Notes under the pieces: generated by a model | The model's input: the letters and a program-made list of their open reading frames with translations, nothing else | The model's database searches: none | What the model was told of the DNA's origin: nothing | Part shown: positions 9,042 to 18,228 of the stretch, piece by piece | How positions within the stretch are numbered: position 1 is the stretch's first letter | Layout: every line of letters begins with the position of its first letter | Made by a program: the position numbers and the translations under genes | Source of the DNA: Hyphomicrobiales bacterium | Lineage (GTDB): Bacteria > Pseudomonadota > Alphaproteobacteria > Rhizobiales > Beijerinckiaceae | Length of the DNA: 64,000 nt | NCBI GenBank assembly: GCA_019247605.1 | Contig: JAFBAS010000059.1 | Coordinates: 1 to 64,000, forward strand | Direction of reading: 5' to 3'

Positions 9042-9100
9042 GTGACACCGGTGCGCGTCGAACCCCTATCGGAACGGCATCATCGAGAGGCCTTCGCTGA
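9042..9100 (+). pseudogene. TacT-type GNAT toxin remnant (N-terminal stub)
   Basis: From a GTG at 9042 the frame reads VRVEPLSERHHREAF, the opening expected for a TacT acetyltransferase toxin, directly after its antitoxin. After about 19 residues the similarity ends and the frame becomes unrelated, so the acetyl-CoA-binding domain is missing. This is most simply a deletion that fused the toxin start to sequence adjoining ubiB. Low information content limits certainty. Confidence 0.5.
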
Positions 9101-9160
9101 CCGAGATCGCCAGACCGCCTTCGTCATGAGAGGCGCCACGTTTCTTTGTCCTGAGGCCCG

Positions 9161-10741
9161 CTACAAAAAGAAATGGATCGCGAGAAGGGCCGCGATGACC
9201 CAAAGCGCGATCCACCAGAGCCGCGCGCCACGTGCCTCGGCGCGACCGATTGCCTGGATCGAGGCTTCGTCGATGCGAAGCCCGCTGGCTTCGAATTCGC
9301 CCGCAAGCTCAGGCGGGTCGAGCCGGGCGAGGACACGTTCGGAGCGCGTCACGAGCTCAGGGAGCTTTCCGGCCGCCGAGACGAAGGCCTGAAGCGCCGC
9401 GGCCGCCTGCTCGAGGCGTCCGGAGGGTCCGAGATGGCGCGTGATCCATTCGCGCACTACCGGATCGGCGGTCGCCCACATATCGAGCTTGGGGTCGAGC
9501 ATGCGGCCGACGCCTTCGACCACCACCATGGTCTTCTGCAGCATGACGAGCTCGGTTCGCGTCCTCATGTCGAAGAGCGCCGTCACCTCAAAAAGGAGCG
9601 ACAAGAGCTTCGCCATCGAGATCTGGTCGGCACGGCGCTGTTGGATGGGCTCGCCGATGGCGCGCAGCGCCTGGGCAAAGTCCCCGATCGCGTGGGTGTG
9701 CGGCACATATCCGGCCTCGAAATGCACCTCGGCCACGCGCCGATAATCACGCGTGATGAAGCCGTAGAGGATTTCGGCGAGGAAGCGCCGCTCCTTCTCG
9801 CCGAGCCGGCCCATGATGCCGAAATCGACGGCGACCAAGCGTCCGCGCGCATCCACGAACAGGTTTCCCTGATGCATGTCCGCATGGAAGAAACCTGAAC
9901 CGAGCGCCTGACGCAGGAAGGACTGGATGACGACGCGCGCGAGCGCCACCCGGTCATGGCCCGCCGCCTCGATCTCGGCAATCTGGGAAAGCGGCAGGCC
10001 GTCGATCCATTCGAGCGTGAGCACTTCCTTCGCGGTGTGCTCCCAATCGACGCTCGGCACGCGGAAATCGGAGTCGTCCTTCGTGTTCTCGGCGAATTCG
10101 GAAAGGGCGGCGGCCTCGAGCCGCAGATCCATCTCGATCGCGACCGAGCGGGCGAGCGTCTCGACCACGGCCGCGAGACGAAGGCGCCGCATGGCCGGAG
10201 CGACACGCTCGATGAGCGCCGCGCCGAAGCGCATGTCTGCGAGATCGCGCTTGAAGCGAGGCTCGATGCCGGGGCGCAGCACCTTCACGGCAACGAGGCG
10301 CGGCTTGCCTCCCGCGATGAGGCAAGCCTTGTGCACTTGCGCGATCGAGGCAGCCGCGACGGGCTCGCCGAACTCGGAAAAGAGCGTATCGACGGGCTTG
10401 TCGAGCGCGGCTTCGATCATCGTGATTGCTTGCGCGCGCGGGAAGGGCGCCATTCGATCCTGAAGCGCCTCGAGGCCGCTTGCCACGCGCACGCCCACGA
10501 TGTCGGGTCTCGTCGCCAAAAACTGGCCGAATTTCACATAGGAGGGGCCAAGCCGGGTCATGGCTTGCGCCAGTCCGGTGCCGGGATCGCCGCCGCGGCG
10601 TTCGAGGAGGCGCGCCAGCCCCACCCCCAGCCTCAAGCCGGCCGGAATGGTGGCTTCGTCGACGATGCCGAACGCGCCCTCGCGCGCTAGCACGAAGCCG
10701 ACACGCGCGAGACGCAGGAGATGGATCGGGGCGGTCAGCAC
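9161..10741 (-). CDS. ubiB: Ubiquinone biosynthesis protein UbiB (ABC1/ADCK-type atypical kinase)
   Basis: A 526-residue protein with the UbiB fold hallmarks: KxGQ in YVKFGQFLATRPD, the alanine-rich nucleotide loop VAAASIAQVH, the lysine of VAVKVLRPG, catalytic HADMHQGNLFVD and AVDFG. A hydrophobic C terminus (LWWIALWVIAALLAIHFFL) anchors it in the inner membrane. UbiB proteins act as ATPases that support coenzyme Q assembly or transport. It starts 13 bp after ubiE and is surely co-transcribed. In many related genomes coaBC and dut follow ubiB; here the TA remnant and the CRISPR locus do. Confidence 0.95.
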   Translation of the reverse strand: MLTAPIHLLRLARVGFVLAREGAFGIVDEATIPAGLRLGVGLARLLERRGGDPGTGLAQAMTRLGPSYVKFGQFLATRPDIVGVRVASGLEALQDRMAPFPRAQAITMIEAALDKPVDTLFSEFGEPVAAASIAQVHKACLIAGGKPRLVAVKVLRPGIEPRFKRDLADMRFGAALIERVAPAMRRLRLAAVVETLARSVAIEMDLRLEAAALSEFAENTKDDSDFRVPSVDWEHTAKEVLTLEWIDGLPLSQIAEIEAAGHDRVALARVVIQSFLRQALGSGFFHADMHQGNLFVDARGRLVAVDFGIMGRLGEKERRFLAEILYGFITRDYRRVAEVHFEAGYVPHTHAIGDFAQALRAIGEPIQQRRADQISMAKLLSLLFEVTALFDMRTRTELVMLQKTMVVVEGVGRMLDPKLDMWATADPVVREWITRHLGPSGRLEQAAAALQAFVSAAGKLPELVTRSERVLARLDPPELAGEFEASGLRIDEASIQAIGRAEARGARLWWIALWVIAALLAIHFFL

Positions 10742-10754
10742 GGCGGGCGCGGTC

Positions 10755-11507
10755 TCACAGTTTCCAGGCCGAGTGGATGGCCGCGATGTTCCCCGACAAT
10801 GGGCGGTGCTTCACCCGGCGAAAACCGGCACGCTCGATCATGCGCGCGAAGAGCGCCGGGCGTGGAAAACGGCGGATGCTCTCGACGAGGTAGCGATAGG
10901 GGCCCTCGTCACCCGCGACGAGCTTGCCGAGCTTCGGGATGACGCTCGACGAATAGGCATCGTAGAGCCTGTCGAGCCCCGGCATATCGACCGAGGAGAA
11001 TTCAAGGCAAAGAAAACGTCCCCCGAGCTTGAGCACGCGGAAAGCTTCCGCCAGGGCCTTGTCGATCGAGGGCACATTGCGGATGCCGAAGGCGATCGTA
11101 TAGGCGTCGAAGGAAGCCGTGGCGAAGGGGAGATCCTCGGCATTGGCTTGCGCGAAGGCGAGCTGCCGCGCCCGTGCCGGGCCGGCGCGCTCGCGACCGA
11201 CCGCGAGCATCTCGGCGCTGATGTCGCAAAGCGTTACCCGCGCGCGCCGCCCCCCGGCATCGACGATGCGAAAGGCCACGTCGCCTGTCCCTCCCGCGAC
11301 ATCGATCACGGAAAAAGCGTGCGGGGGCAACATGGCGACGAATTCGTTCTTCCAAGCCCGATGAACGCCAAAGGACATGAGGTCGTTCATCAGGTCGTAG
11401 CGGCGCGCGACCTGGCGGAAGACATCGTCGACAAGGCCCTGCTTCTCGTCGAGGCGCACCGTCGAGAAGCCGAAATGCGTCCGCGAGCCCCCATCCGTGC
11501 TTGCCAT
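10755..11507 (-). CDS. ubiE: Demethylmenaquinone/ubiquinone C-methyltransferase UbiE
   Basis: A 250-residue class I methyltransferase. [19 protein letters not shown] near the N terminus is the UbiE/COQ5 signature; [15 protein letters not shown] is the SAM-binding glycine loop; FGIRNVPS follows the family's third motif. It methylates the quinone ring in ubiquinone synthesis. It is first in the ubiE-ubiB pair. The usual divergent mutM neighbour is absent; hemW lies upstream on the same strand. Confidence 0.96.
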   Translation of the reverse strand: MASTDGGSRTHFGFSTVRLDEKQGLVDDVFRQVARRYDLMNDLMSFGVHRAWKNEFVAMLPPHAFSVIDVAGGTGDVAFRIVDAGGRRARVTLCDISAEMLAVGRERAGPARARQLAFAQANAEDLPFATASFDAYTIAFGIRNVPSIDKALAEAFRVLKLGGRFLCLEFSSVDMPGLDRLYDAYSSSVIPKLGKLVAGDEGPYRYLVESIRRFPRPALFARMIERAGFRRVKHRPLSGNIAAIHSAWKL

Positions 11508-11639
11508 TGCGATCCCTTCGACGCTCGGACCGGCCTTTTGCGGGCAGGCCAGCCCTTCCGTGAATGATGCTCTAGCACGATCTTGGAAAGTAAGAACGGG
11601 CTCTGCGGCTCATGCGCCAAGCTGCGCTGTTTTCTTCCC

Positions 11640-12830
11640 TCAGGCGGCGAGATCCGCGACCAGCGCATCGAGCACCAGGAAACCCTCGGCCGTTGCCCGC
11701 AGGCGTTGGTTGCGCTCCTCGAGAAGGCCGAGTGCCATAAGGTGAGTCAGGCGTTCCGGCGCAAGCTCGCGCCCCGAAAGCGCGACGAAACGCTCGGGCT
11801 CGATACCCTCCGCGAGCCGAAGGCCCATGAGCAGGAACTCATCCCCTTCGTCTTGCCGCGACAGGATCTGGCGTTCCACCACGCCATGTCCCTTTGCCGC
11901 CACCTGCCGCAGCCAGGTCTCGGGCCGCTTCTCGGTCGAGAGGGCAAGGCGCCCGCGCGGCGCCACGAGGCGCCCATGCGCGCCGGGGCCGACGCCGGCA
12001 TATTCGCCATAACGCCAATAGGTGAGGTTGTGGCGGCATTGCGCGCCTGGCCTTGCGTGGTTCGACACCTCATAGGCGGGAAGCCCGTGCCGGGCGCAAA
12101 GCTCCTGAGTCACTTCATAGAGGGCGCGAGCCTCTTCGGGTTTTGGCGGATCGAGCTTGCCGGCGCGCCACAAGGCTTCAAAGGGAGTACCGGGCTCGAG
12201 CGTGAGCTGATAGAGCGACAAATGGTCTGCGGCACGCGAAAGCGCGGTCTCGAGCTCGGCGCGCCAGGCCGCGGCATCTTGCGCCGGGCGCGCATAGATG
12301 AGGTCGAAAGAGACGCGCTCGAACACGGACATGGCGATGGCGACGGCGCGAAGCGCTTCGTCGACCGAGTGCATGCGGCCGAGCATCTTCAGATCCGGAT
12401 CGTTCAAGGCCTGAACGCCGAGCGAGACGCGATTCACTCCGGCCGCGCGATAACCGCGGAAGCGGCTTGCTTCGACGCTCGTCGGATTGGCTTCGAGGGT
12501 CACCTCGGCCCTTGCATCGAGCGGCCAGATACGCGCGATCGCCTCGAGGATGGCGCCGACCGTTCGCGGCTCCATGAGCGAAGGCGTGCCGCCACCAAAA
12601 AAAATGCTCGTCACCATTCGACCGGGCGCCAACTCGCCCATATGGGCAAGCTCGGCTTCGAATGCGCGCACGAAAAGCGGCTGATCGGGGGGTGCATGCC
12701 GCACATGGCTGTTGAAGTCGCAATAGGGGCATTTCGCGAGGCAGAACGGCCAATGGACATAGACGCCGAAACCCGCATCGCGCGTCGCATGCGCCGACGA
12801 ATGGGATTTTTTCAAAGCGGCCGTGCTCAT
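11640..12830 (-). CDS. hemW: Radical SAM haem chaperone HemW
   Basis: This protein carries the radical SAM cluster motif CLAKCPYC just after YVHWPFC, then [10 protein letters not shown] and LEANPTS, as in HemW (the former 'HemN-like' family). It lacks the longer N-terminal region of true coproporphyrinogen dehydrogenase HemN, so a haem-trafficking role is more likely than an oxygen-independent oxidase. The chosen ATG (12828-12830) overlaps the rdgB TGA by 4 bp. A further upstream in-frame ATG at 12845 would add five residues inside rdgB. The rdgB-hemW pair is widely conserved in alphaproteobacteria. Confidence 0.93.
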   Translation of the reverse strand: MSTAALKKSHSSAHATRDAGFGVYVHWPFCLAKCPYCDFNSHVRHAPPDQPLFVRAFEAELAHMGELAPGRMVTSIFFGGGTPSLMEPRTVGAILEAIARIWPLDARAEVTLEANPTSVEASRFRGYRAAGVNRVSLGVQALNDPDLKMLGRMHSVDEALRAVAIAMSVFERVSFDLIYARPAQDAAAWRAELETALSRAADHLSLYQLTLEPGTPFEALWRAGKLDPPKPEEARALYEVTQELCARHGLPAYEVSNHARPGAQCRHNLTYWRYGEYAGVGPGAHGRLVAPRGRLALSTEKRPETWLRQVAAKGHGVVERQILSRQDEGDEFLLMGLRLAEGIEPERFVALSGRELAPERLTHLMALGLLEERNQRLRATAEGFLVLDALVADLAA

Positions 12831-13531
12831 GAGGGTTCGAGGCAAGCTCGCGCGAGTTTCATGAAAGCGCGGGCCCGGTGCGACAGCGCTGCCTCGGCGT
12901 GCTTGGCCACGTTCCAGTCGATGCCGTGCTTTCCTTGCGCCGTCATCTCGCCGAAGGTGAGATCATGCCCGTCGGGCTGAAACATCGGATCGTAACCGAA
13001 GCCTTTTTCGCCGCGCGGCGGCCAGACGAGATGGCCGTGGACGCGCCCTTCGAACAGCTCCTCATGGCCATCCGGCCACGCGATCACGAGAGCGGAAACG
13101 AAATGCGCGCGACGCTTGCCTGGGGTGAGCGCGGCTCGCCGATGAAGTTCGCGCTCGACGCGTTCCATCGCGGGCCGGAAGTCCTTGTTCACGGCCCAAT
13201 CGGCGGAGAACAGGCCGGGCGCTCCGTCGAGTGCGTCGACACAAATCCCCGAATCATCCGCGAGAGCTGGTATTCCGGTTGCCTTTGTGGCCGCATGCGC
13301 CTTGATGGCCGCGTTCTCGCAAAACATGTGGCCGGTCTCGGCCGGAACCGGAAGATCGAGCTCGCCGGCCGAGACCGCCCCGACGCCGAAAGGGGCCAGG
13401 AGCTCACGCATTTCGACGAGCTTTCCCGGATTGTGCGTGGCGATCACCACGCGGCCCGCAAGGGGCCGATGCCTTGCCGCGGCGTTGCGAGGTTGCGCGC
13501 GATTGAGCAAGGGGCTGTCCGACATTGCCAT
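12827..13531 (-). CDS. rdgB: XTP/dITP diphosphatase RdgB (HAM1 family)
   Basis: [14 protein letters not shown] is the HAM1 N-terminal signature, followed by [13 protein letters not shown] and GFGYDPMF, which line the nucleotide site. The enzyme removes non-canonical purine triphosphates such as dITP and XTP from the nucleotide pool. The start MAMSDS at 13531 is preferred because a GAGAG stretch lies about 9 bp upstream; a longer frame to 13591 exists but lacks similarity. The stop overlaps hemW. Confidence 0.93.
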   Translation of the reverse strand: MAMSDSPLLNRAQPRNAAARHRPLAGRVVIATHNPGKLVEMRELLAPFGVGAVSAGELDLPVPAETGHMFCENAAIKAHAATKATGIPALADDSGICVDALDGAPGLFSADWAVNKDFRPAMERVERELHRRAALTPGKRRAHFVSALVIAWPDGHEELFEGRVHGHLVWPPRGEKGFGYDPMFQPDGHDLTFGEMTAQGKHGIDWNVAKHAEAALSHRARAFMKLARACLEPS

Positions 13532-13676
13532 TCGATAAGCTCTCGGAATGGGTGCGACAAGGAGATTCGCCTCATCCGTCGTGCATTGCACCTCGGGAAC
13601 CGGCGCAAATATCCGGCATAGAGTTTAGATGCGTTCGCATATCTTATATGATAACGTATGCTCCGGAGGATACAGC

Positions 13677-13964
13677 ATGAGCGGCATTGAACGCGTCACC
13701 ATCACTCTGCCGGCCGAAATGGCGTCCGCCGTGAAAAGAGCCGTGAAGGTCGGCGACTACTCGTCGACAAGCGAGGTCGTGCGGGCGGCGTTGCGGGATT
13801 GGAAAACAAAGCGCGCGCTTCAGATCGAGGAGTTGGCGAAGCTAAAAGCTGACATTGACGCGGGGCTTGCTGACCTCGCCGCCGGCCGAGTCAGGAATTT
13901 CGACGTGACCCGGATCGTCAAGCGAGGAAAAAAGCTATTAGCCAGCCGCTCGTCCTGCGCCTGA
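13677..13964 (+). CDS. ParD-family (ribbon-helix-helix) antitoxin
   Basis: MSGIERVTITLPAEMASAV begins a ribbon-helix-helix DNA-binding domain, and GDYSSTSEVVRAALRDW is the ParD signature. The start is fixed by a strong GGAGGA about 9 bp upstream. The C-terminal part should wrap ParE. The gene itself looks intact, but the downstream toxin carries two lesions, so this antitoxin may be a survivor of a dead module. The last residues (KKLLASRSSCA) run across the position where the toxin would start. Confidence 0.88.
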   Translation: MSGIERVTITLPAEMASAVKRAVKVGDYSSTSEVVRAALRDWKTKRALQIEELAKLKADIDAGLADLAAGRVRNFDVTRIVKRGKKLLASRSSCA

Positions 13965-14270
13965 CGCGTGCCGCTGAGGCGGACATTGCAGAAATTTGGG
14001 CCTACCTCGCCGCCGAGGCTTCGGAGCCTGTCGCGACTCGGGTTGTCGAGAAGATCATGGATGCGTGCCAGCTTTTCTGCCATTTTCCGCTGGCCGGGGC
14101 CTCGCGTGAGCAATTCGCGCCAGGACTCCGTTTGGGTTTTGCCGGAAGATACGCTGTCTATTTACCAGCATAGCGACCATAGGCTTGTGGTGATACGCGT
14201 GCTTCATGGCGCGCGTGATGCTGCGGCGCTTGCCGCAGGTGGAGCGTTTCAAAGACCCCGATCCCTATAG
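13937..14270 (+). pseudogene. ParE-family toxin, frameshifted and with a lost start codon
   Basis: The first part reads ISQPLVLRLTRAAEADIAEIWAYLAAE and continues to LRLGFAGRYAVYL, a normal ParE N-terminal half and core strand. The rest, IYQHSDHRLVVIRVLHGARDAAAL, lies in the next frame; one extra T in TATTTACC near 14158-14163 explains the switch, and without it the frame hits TAG. In addition the expected ATG is ATT (13937-13939). The toxin cannot be made as sequenced unless by error or frameshifting. A sequencing error at the T-run cannot be excluded. Confidence 0.8.
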
Positions 14271-14369
14271 GCGAGAGATGATACGCCGTGGCCTGGGCGC
14301 CGCCACCATGATTTGCGGCGCTTGCGCCTCCGCCTCAAACTGAGCACGAACCGCGAGGGCCAGACCCCA

Positions 14370-15695
14370 ATGATGCCAGCCGTCGACAGGATCAAGACCG
14401 ACGCCGCTCTTCCGGCGCACGCCGATGTCGTCATCATCGGCGGCGGCATCATCGGGGTGAGCGCCGCCTTCTTCCTGTCGCGGCAAGGTATCGACGTGGT
14501 GCTTTGCGAGAAGGGCTATGTGGCTTGCGAGCAATCGGGTCGCAATTGGGGTTGGGTGCGCGCCATGGGGCGCGACCTCGCCGAGATCCCGCTCTGCCTC
14601 GAAAGCCAGCGGCTCTGGGGTTCGATGAACGAGGCCTGTGGGGCGGAAACCGGCTTTCGCCGCTGCGGCATCCTCTATCTCTGCGACACTGAAAAAGAGA
14701 TGGTGAGCCAGAAGGCTTGGCTCGACGCGGCGCGCCCTTTTCAAATCACCTCGCGCCTCGTCGACCCGCGCGAGCTTGCCGACATTCTTCCAGGAACGAC
14801 GCGCCGTTTGGTTGGCGCGCTGATGACGCCGAGCGATGCGCGCGCCGAGCCGCAAAAGGCGGTGCCGGCGATTGCCGAGGCGGCGCGCCGGCAAGGCGCT
14901 AAGGTCATCGAGAATTGCGCCGTGCGTGGCCTCGACATCGCGGCGGGCAAGGTCGCAGGCGTCGTCACCGAAAAGGGGCGGATCGCTTGCGACGCCGTGA
15001 TTCTCGCGGGCGGCGCTTGGTCGCGCCTCTTTCTCGGCAATGAAGGGATCGACCTGCCGCAGCTGAAAATGCTCGGTTCCGTGTTCGCCACGCCGCCCAT
15101 GCCGGGCGGTCCGGAGGTCACGGTCGGGGGTTCCACCTTCTCGTTCCGCAAACGGCTCGATGGCGGCTACACGGTGTCTCGCCGCAACGGCAGCATCTCG
15201 CATATCACGCCCGATTCGTTTCGCCTCTTCTTCGATTTTCTTCCCTCTCTGATCACGGGGTGGGACGAGCTGAAGCTTCGGGTCGCCGGCCGTTTCCGGG
15301 AGGAATGGCGCATGCCGCGAGAATGGAAGCTCGACGCACAGTCCCCGTTCGAGGAGATCAGGGTGCTCGATCCGGCACCTGACGACGCCCAAATCGAGGA
15401 GGCCAAGAGCACGATCGGAGCCGGATTTCCCTTCTTTCGCAATATGAAGGTCGAGAACGCTTGGGGCGGCTTGATCGACGTGACGCCCGATGCCGTGCCG
15501 GTGATCTCGCCGGTCGAGACCATGCCAGGCCTCATCCTCGCAACGGGCTTCTCGGGCCATGGCTTCGGCATCGGGCCCGGCGCCGGAAAACTCGCTTCGG
15601 AGCTCGCCACAGGCGCGCCGCCTTGTGTCGACCCGACACCGTTTCGCCTCTCGCGGTTCAAGCGAAGCACCAGGCTTGCAAGAAAGGCGGCGTGA
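14370..15695 (+). CDS. FAD-dependent oxidoreductase, D-amino-acid/glycine oxidase (DAO) family
   Basis: The FAD-binding dinucleotide fold ADVVIIGGGIIGVSAAFFLS lies near residue 20; a conserved SGRNWGWVRAMGRDLAE segment and the C-terminal VIPVISPVE-(x)-GLILATGFSGHGFGIGPGAG flavin motif follow. The family oxidises amine groups of amino acids such as D-amino acids, glycine or sarcosine. The start is taken at the ATGATG at 14370; a longer frame to 14313 lacks similarity. Together with the downstream MFS carrier and RidA (which clears reactive imines made by such oxidases), this looks like an amine-catabolism group on one strand. Confidence 0.88.
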   Translation: MMPAVDRIKTDAALPAHADVVIIGGGIIGVSAAFFLSRQGIDVVLCEKGYVACEQSGRNWGWVRAMGRDLAEIPLCLESQRLWGSMNEACGAETGFRRCGILYLCDTEKEMVSQKAWLDAARPFQITSRLVDPRELADILPGTTRRLVGALMTPSDARAEPQKAVPAIAEAARRQGAKVIENCAVRGLDIAAGKVAGVVTEKGRIACDAVILAGGAWSRLFLGNEGIDLPQLKMLGSVFATPPMPGGPEVTVGGSTFSFRKRLDGGYTVSRRNGSISHITPDSFRLFFDFLPSLITGWDELKLRVAGRFREEWRMPREWKLDAQSPFEEIRVLDPAPDDAQIEEAKSTIGAGFPFFRNMKVENAWGGLIDVTPDAVPVISPVETMPGLILATGFSGHGFGIGPGAGKLASELATGAPPCVDPTPFRLSRFKRSTRLARKAA

Positions 15696-15870
15696 AAGAG
15701 AGGCAGCGTCGAAATCGCCAAGGCCAATCCCCCTCCGCTGAGCTAAAACGTTGCCACTGCGGTTGCCCCGCAACCTCGCCGAAGCGCTCATCGCCCCTAT
15801 CTACTGGGCATCAGGTCGCTGGGATCGGGCACGAAGTTCGCCGCCCGGGCAGGCAGGAAACGGTTAGGTT

Positions 15871-17355
15871 ATGCGGCAGGACGAAGAGGGGAAGAGCGCA
15901 ACGCGCCAGGCTGCACAAGCAGAACGCCCCCGCGAGCTTTCGACCGACATTCCGGCGCGGCTCGAGCGCCTGCCTTGGGGGCGTTTTCACACGCTCGTCG
16001 TCGTCGCGCTCGGCATCACCTGGATTCTCGACGGCCTCGAAGTGACGCTCGCGGGCTCGGTCGCGGGCGCCCTGAAGGAAAGCCCGGCGCTCGATTTCAG
16101 CGACCGCGATGTCGGCGTCGCCGGCAGCGCCTACCTGTTGGGTGCCGTTCTGGGAGCGCTCTTCTTCGGCTGGCTCACCGATCGCCTCGGCCGCAAGAAG
16201 CTGTTCTTCACCACCATCGTGGTCTATCTCACGGCGACCGCGCTCACCGGCCTGTCCTGGAACGGATGGACGTTCTGGCTCTTCCGCTTCCTCACGGGCG
16301 CCGGTATCGGCGGCGAATATACCGCAATCAACTCGACGATCCAGGAGCTGGTGCCCGCCCGTTATCGCGGCTTCACCGATCTCGTGATCAACGGCAGCTT
16401 CTGGATCGGCGCGGCGCTCGGTGCGGGTGCCGCGATCGTCCTCCTCGATCCGCACATCATCAACCCGGAGACGGGATGGCGCGCCTGCTTTTTCATCGGC
16501 GCGGGACTCGGCCTCGTCGTCTTCCTCATGCGGATGTGGATTCCCGAAAGCCCGCGCTGGCTAGCCTTACATGGCCGGGAGGCGCAGGCCCGCCTCGTCG
16601 CAGAAGGGATCGAAGCCAGATTCGAGGCCGCCGGCCACGTGCTCGCGCCCGTCGATGCCAGCGCGGCGATCCGGCTCAAGGCGCGCAGCCACACGCCGCT
16701 CAAGGAAGTCTTCGTCACGCTTTTTCGAAGCCATCGCCAGCGCGCACTGGTCGGCCTTGCGCTGATGGCCGCCCAAGCCTTCTTCTACAACGCGATCTTT
16801 TTCACCTACGCCCTGGTTCTCACGAAATTCTATGGCGTCAGCGCGGGCGATGTCGGCTGGTACATCCTGCCCTTCGCGCTCGGCAATTTCATGGGACCTC
16901 TCCTTCTCGGTCGTCTTTTCGACACGCTCGGGCGCCGTTTCATGATCGCCGCGACCTATGCCTTGTCGGGCGTGCTGCTTCTCGCCTGCGGAGCGCTCTT
17001 TGCGGCCGGGCTCTTGTCGGCCTCAGGGCAGACGCTTGCCTGGATGGTGATCTTCTTCTTCGCCTCGCCCGCCGCTAGCGCCGCCTACCTCACGGTCAGC
17101 GAGACTTTCCCGCTCGAGATTCGGGCGCTGGCAATCGCGGTTTTCTACGCCATCGGCACGGGGCTTGGCGGCGTTGTCGCCCCGATCCTCTTCGGCATGC
17201 TGATCGAGAGCGGGTCGCGCGCCTCGGTCTTCGCGGGCTATGCGTTCGGCGCGGTGTTGATGGTGGGCGCCGCGATTGTCGCTGCTCTTTTCGCGGTACG
17301 CGCCGAGCGCAAGCCCCTCGAGGAGGTCGCAACCCCACTTTCCGCCATCGCCTGA
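15871..17355 (+). CDS. MFS transporter, metabolite:H+ symporter (sugar/aromatic acid type)
   Basis: A 494-residue protein with twelve predicted hydrophobic segments. GWLTDRLGRKKLF after the second helix is the MFS signature loop, and WIPESPRWL ends the first half, as in sugar porter/AAHS carriers. A roughly 40-residue polar N-terminal extension precedes the first helix. The substrate cannot be read from sequence; placement between an amino-acid oxidase and RidA suggests an amine or organic acid. Confidence 0.88.
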   Translation: MRQDEEGKSATRQAAQAERPRELSTDIPARLERLPWGRFHTLVVVALGITWILDGLEVTLAGSVAGALKESPALDFSDRDVGVAGSAYLLGAVLGALFFGWLTDRLGRKKLFFTTIVVYLTATALTGLSWNGWTFWLFRFLTGAGIGGEYTAINSTIQELVPARYRGFTDLVINGSFWIGAALGAGAAIVLLDPHIINPETGWRACFFIGAGLGLVVFLMRMWIPESPRWLALHGREAQARLVAEGIEARFEAAGHVLAPVDASAAIRLKARSHTPLKEVFVTLFRSHRQRALVGLALMAAQAFFYNAIFFTYALVLTKFYGVSAGDVGWYILPFALGNFMGPLLLGRLFDTLGRRFMIAATYALSGVLLLACGALFAAGLLSASGQTLAWMVIFFFASPAASAAYLTVSETFPLEIRALAIAVFYAIGTGLGGVVAPILFGMLIESGSRASVFAGYAFGAVLMVGAAIVAALFAVRAERKPLEEVATPLSAIA

Positions 17356-17459
17356 GAGGCTGGACGGCCCCCGTTGGGAACGGAACCTTCTTACATGCAA
17401 ATCGGATTGCCAACGCCGAGAAACTCCTTCATCCAGCGCTTCGTTGAAGGAGGAACGCC

Positions 17460-17852
17460 ATGGCCAACCGTCAACTGATCTCAACCGGCTCACCCTTCGA
17501 GGCAGCCTACGGTTATTCGCGCGCGGTGGCCGACGGGGATTACGTCTTCGTCGCCGGCACGACCGGCTACAACTATGCCAAGATGGAAATGCCGGAGGAT
17601 GTGAGCGAGCAGACGCGGAACTGCTTCTCGACGATTGCCAAGGTTCTCACGGACGCCGGGTCGTCGATGGAAAGCATCGTGCGGGCCACCTACTACGTCA
17701 CGGACACGAGCTTTCAAGAGCCGGTCCTGCGCGTTTGCGGCGAGCGCTTGCGCTCCGTGCGCCCCGCCTCGACCATGCTTGTCGTCGTCGGCTTGCTCAA
17801 GCCCGAGATGAAGGTCGAGATCGAGGTCACGGCGCGTCTCTTGCCGAAATAG
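17460..17852 (+). CDS. RidA-family protein (enamine/imine deaminase)
   Basis: A 130-residue YjgF/YER057c/UK114 protein. Typical elements are VADGDYVFVAGTTGYNYA, TRNCFSTIAKVLTDAGSSMESIVRATYYVTD and the ending VGLLKPEMKVEIEVTARL. RidA proteins hydrolyse reactive enamines and imines. The start has a very strong AAGGAGGA site 7 bp upstream. The gene ends in TAG, so it would be extended by the suppressor tRNA described at 1150 if that were expressed. Confidence 0.9.
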   Translation: MANRQLISTGSPFEAAYGYSRAVADGDYVFVAGTTGYNYAKMEMPEDVSEQTRNCFSTIAKVLTDAGSSMESIVRATYYVTDTSFQEPVLRVCGERLRSVRPASTMLVVVGLLKPEMKVEIEVTARLLPK

Positions 17853-18228
17853 GGTTGCGGCTACGCGGCTGGCCAGCCGCCGCGCCGGCGTGATTTGCCG
17901 GGATGCGCCTGAGCTTCCCGGGCACGAGCCTTGCGAGTCGCCTGCCATTTTGGAACTTGTGCCACTATGGTCAAAAAATGCTTTCGATTGGAGCAGGCCC
18001 GGTTGCGGCGACATGCACGCTGACCGAAGGGGAGCCGCAACGCGTCGGCCGCGACCGCGTGTTGGTGTCTTCGAGGCACCATCCACAAAAAAGTGAGCCG
18101 CGCGTCTCAAAGGCGCCGCAACGCGGTCATCCGCCGTTCATAAAAAACGTTGCATTCATCAGGTTAAGCCGCTTAGGAGCGGAGAGTCCCTCGAGGGTGG
18201 GCTTTCGGGCCCGACCCATGGCGTTGTT
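17853..18228. other. Intergenic region without a recognisable gene
   Basis: This 376-bp stretch holds no credible coding frame on either strand. It contains the 10-bp palindrome CCCTCGAGGG at 18188-18197, about 30 bp before the ClC gene start, which may be an operator. An AT-rich box around 18139-18160 may belong to that gene's promoter. Nothing else stands out. Confidence 0.5.

Noticed and set aside
14265-15791. A 508-codon minus-strand frame opposite the amino-acid oxidase gene
   Set aside because: The composition is an arginine-rich mirror of the plus-strand gene, whose FAD motifs are unambiguous.
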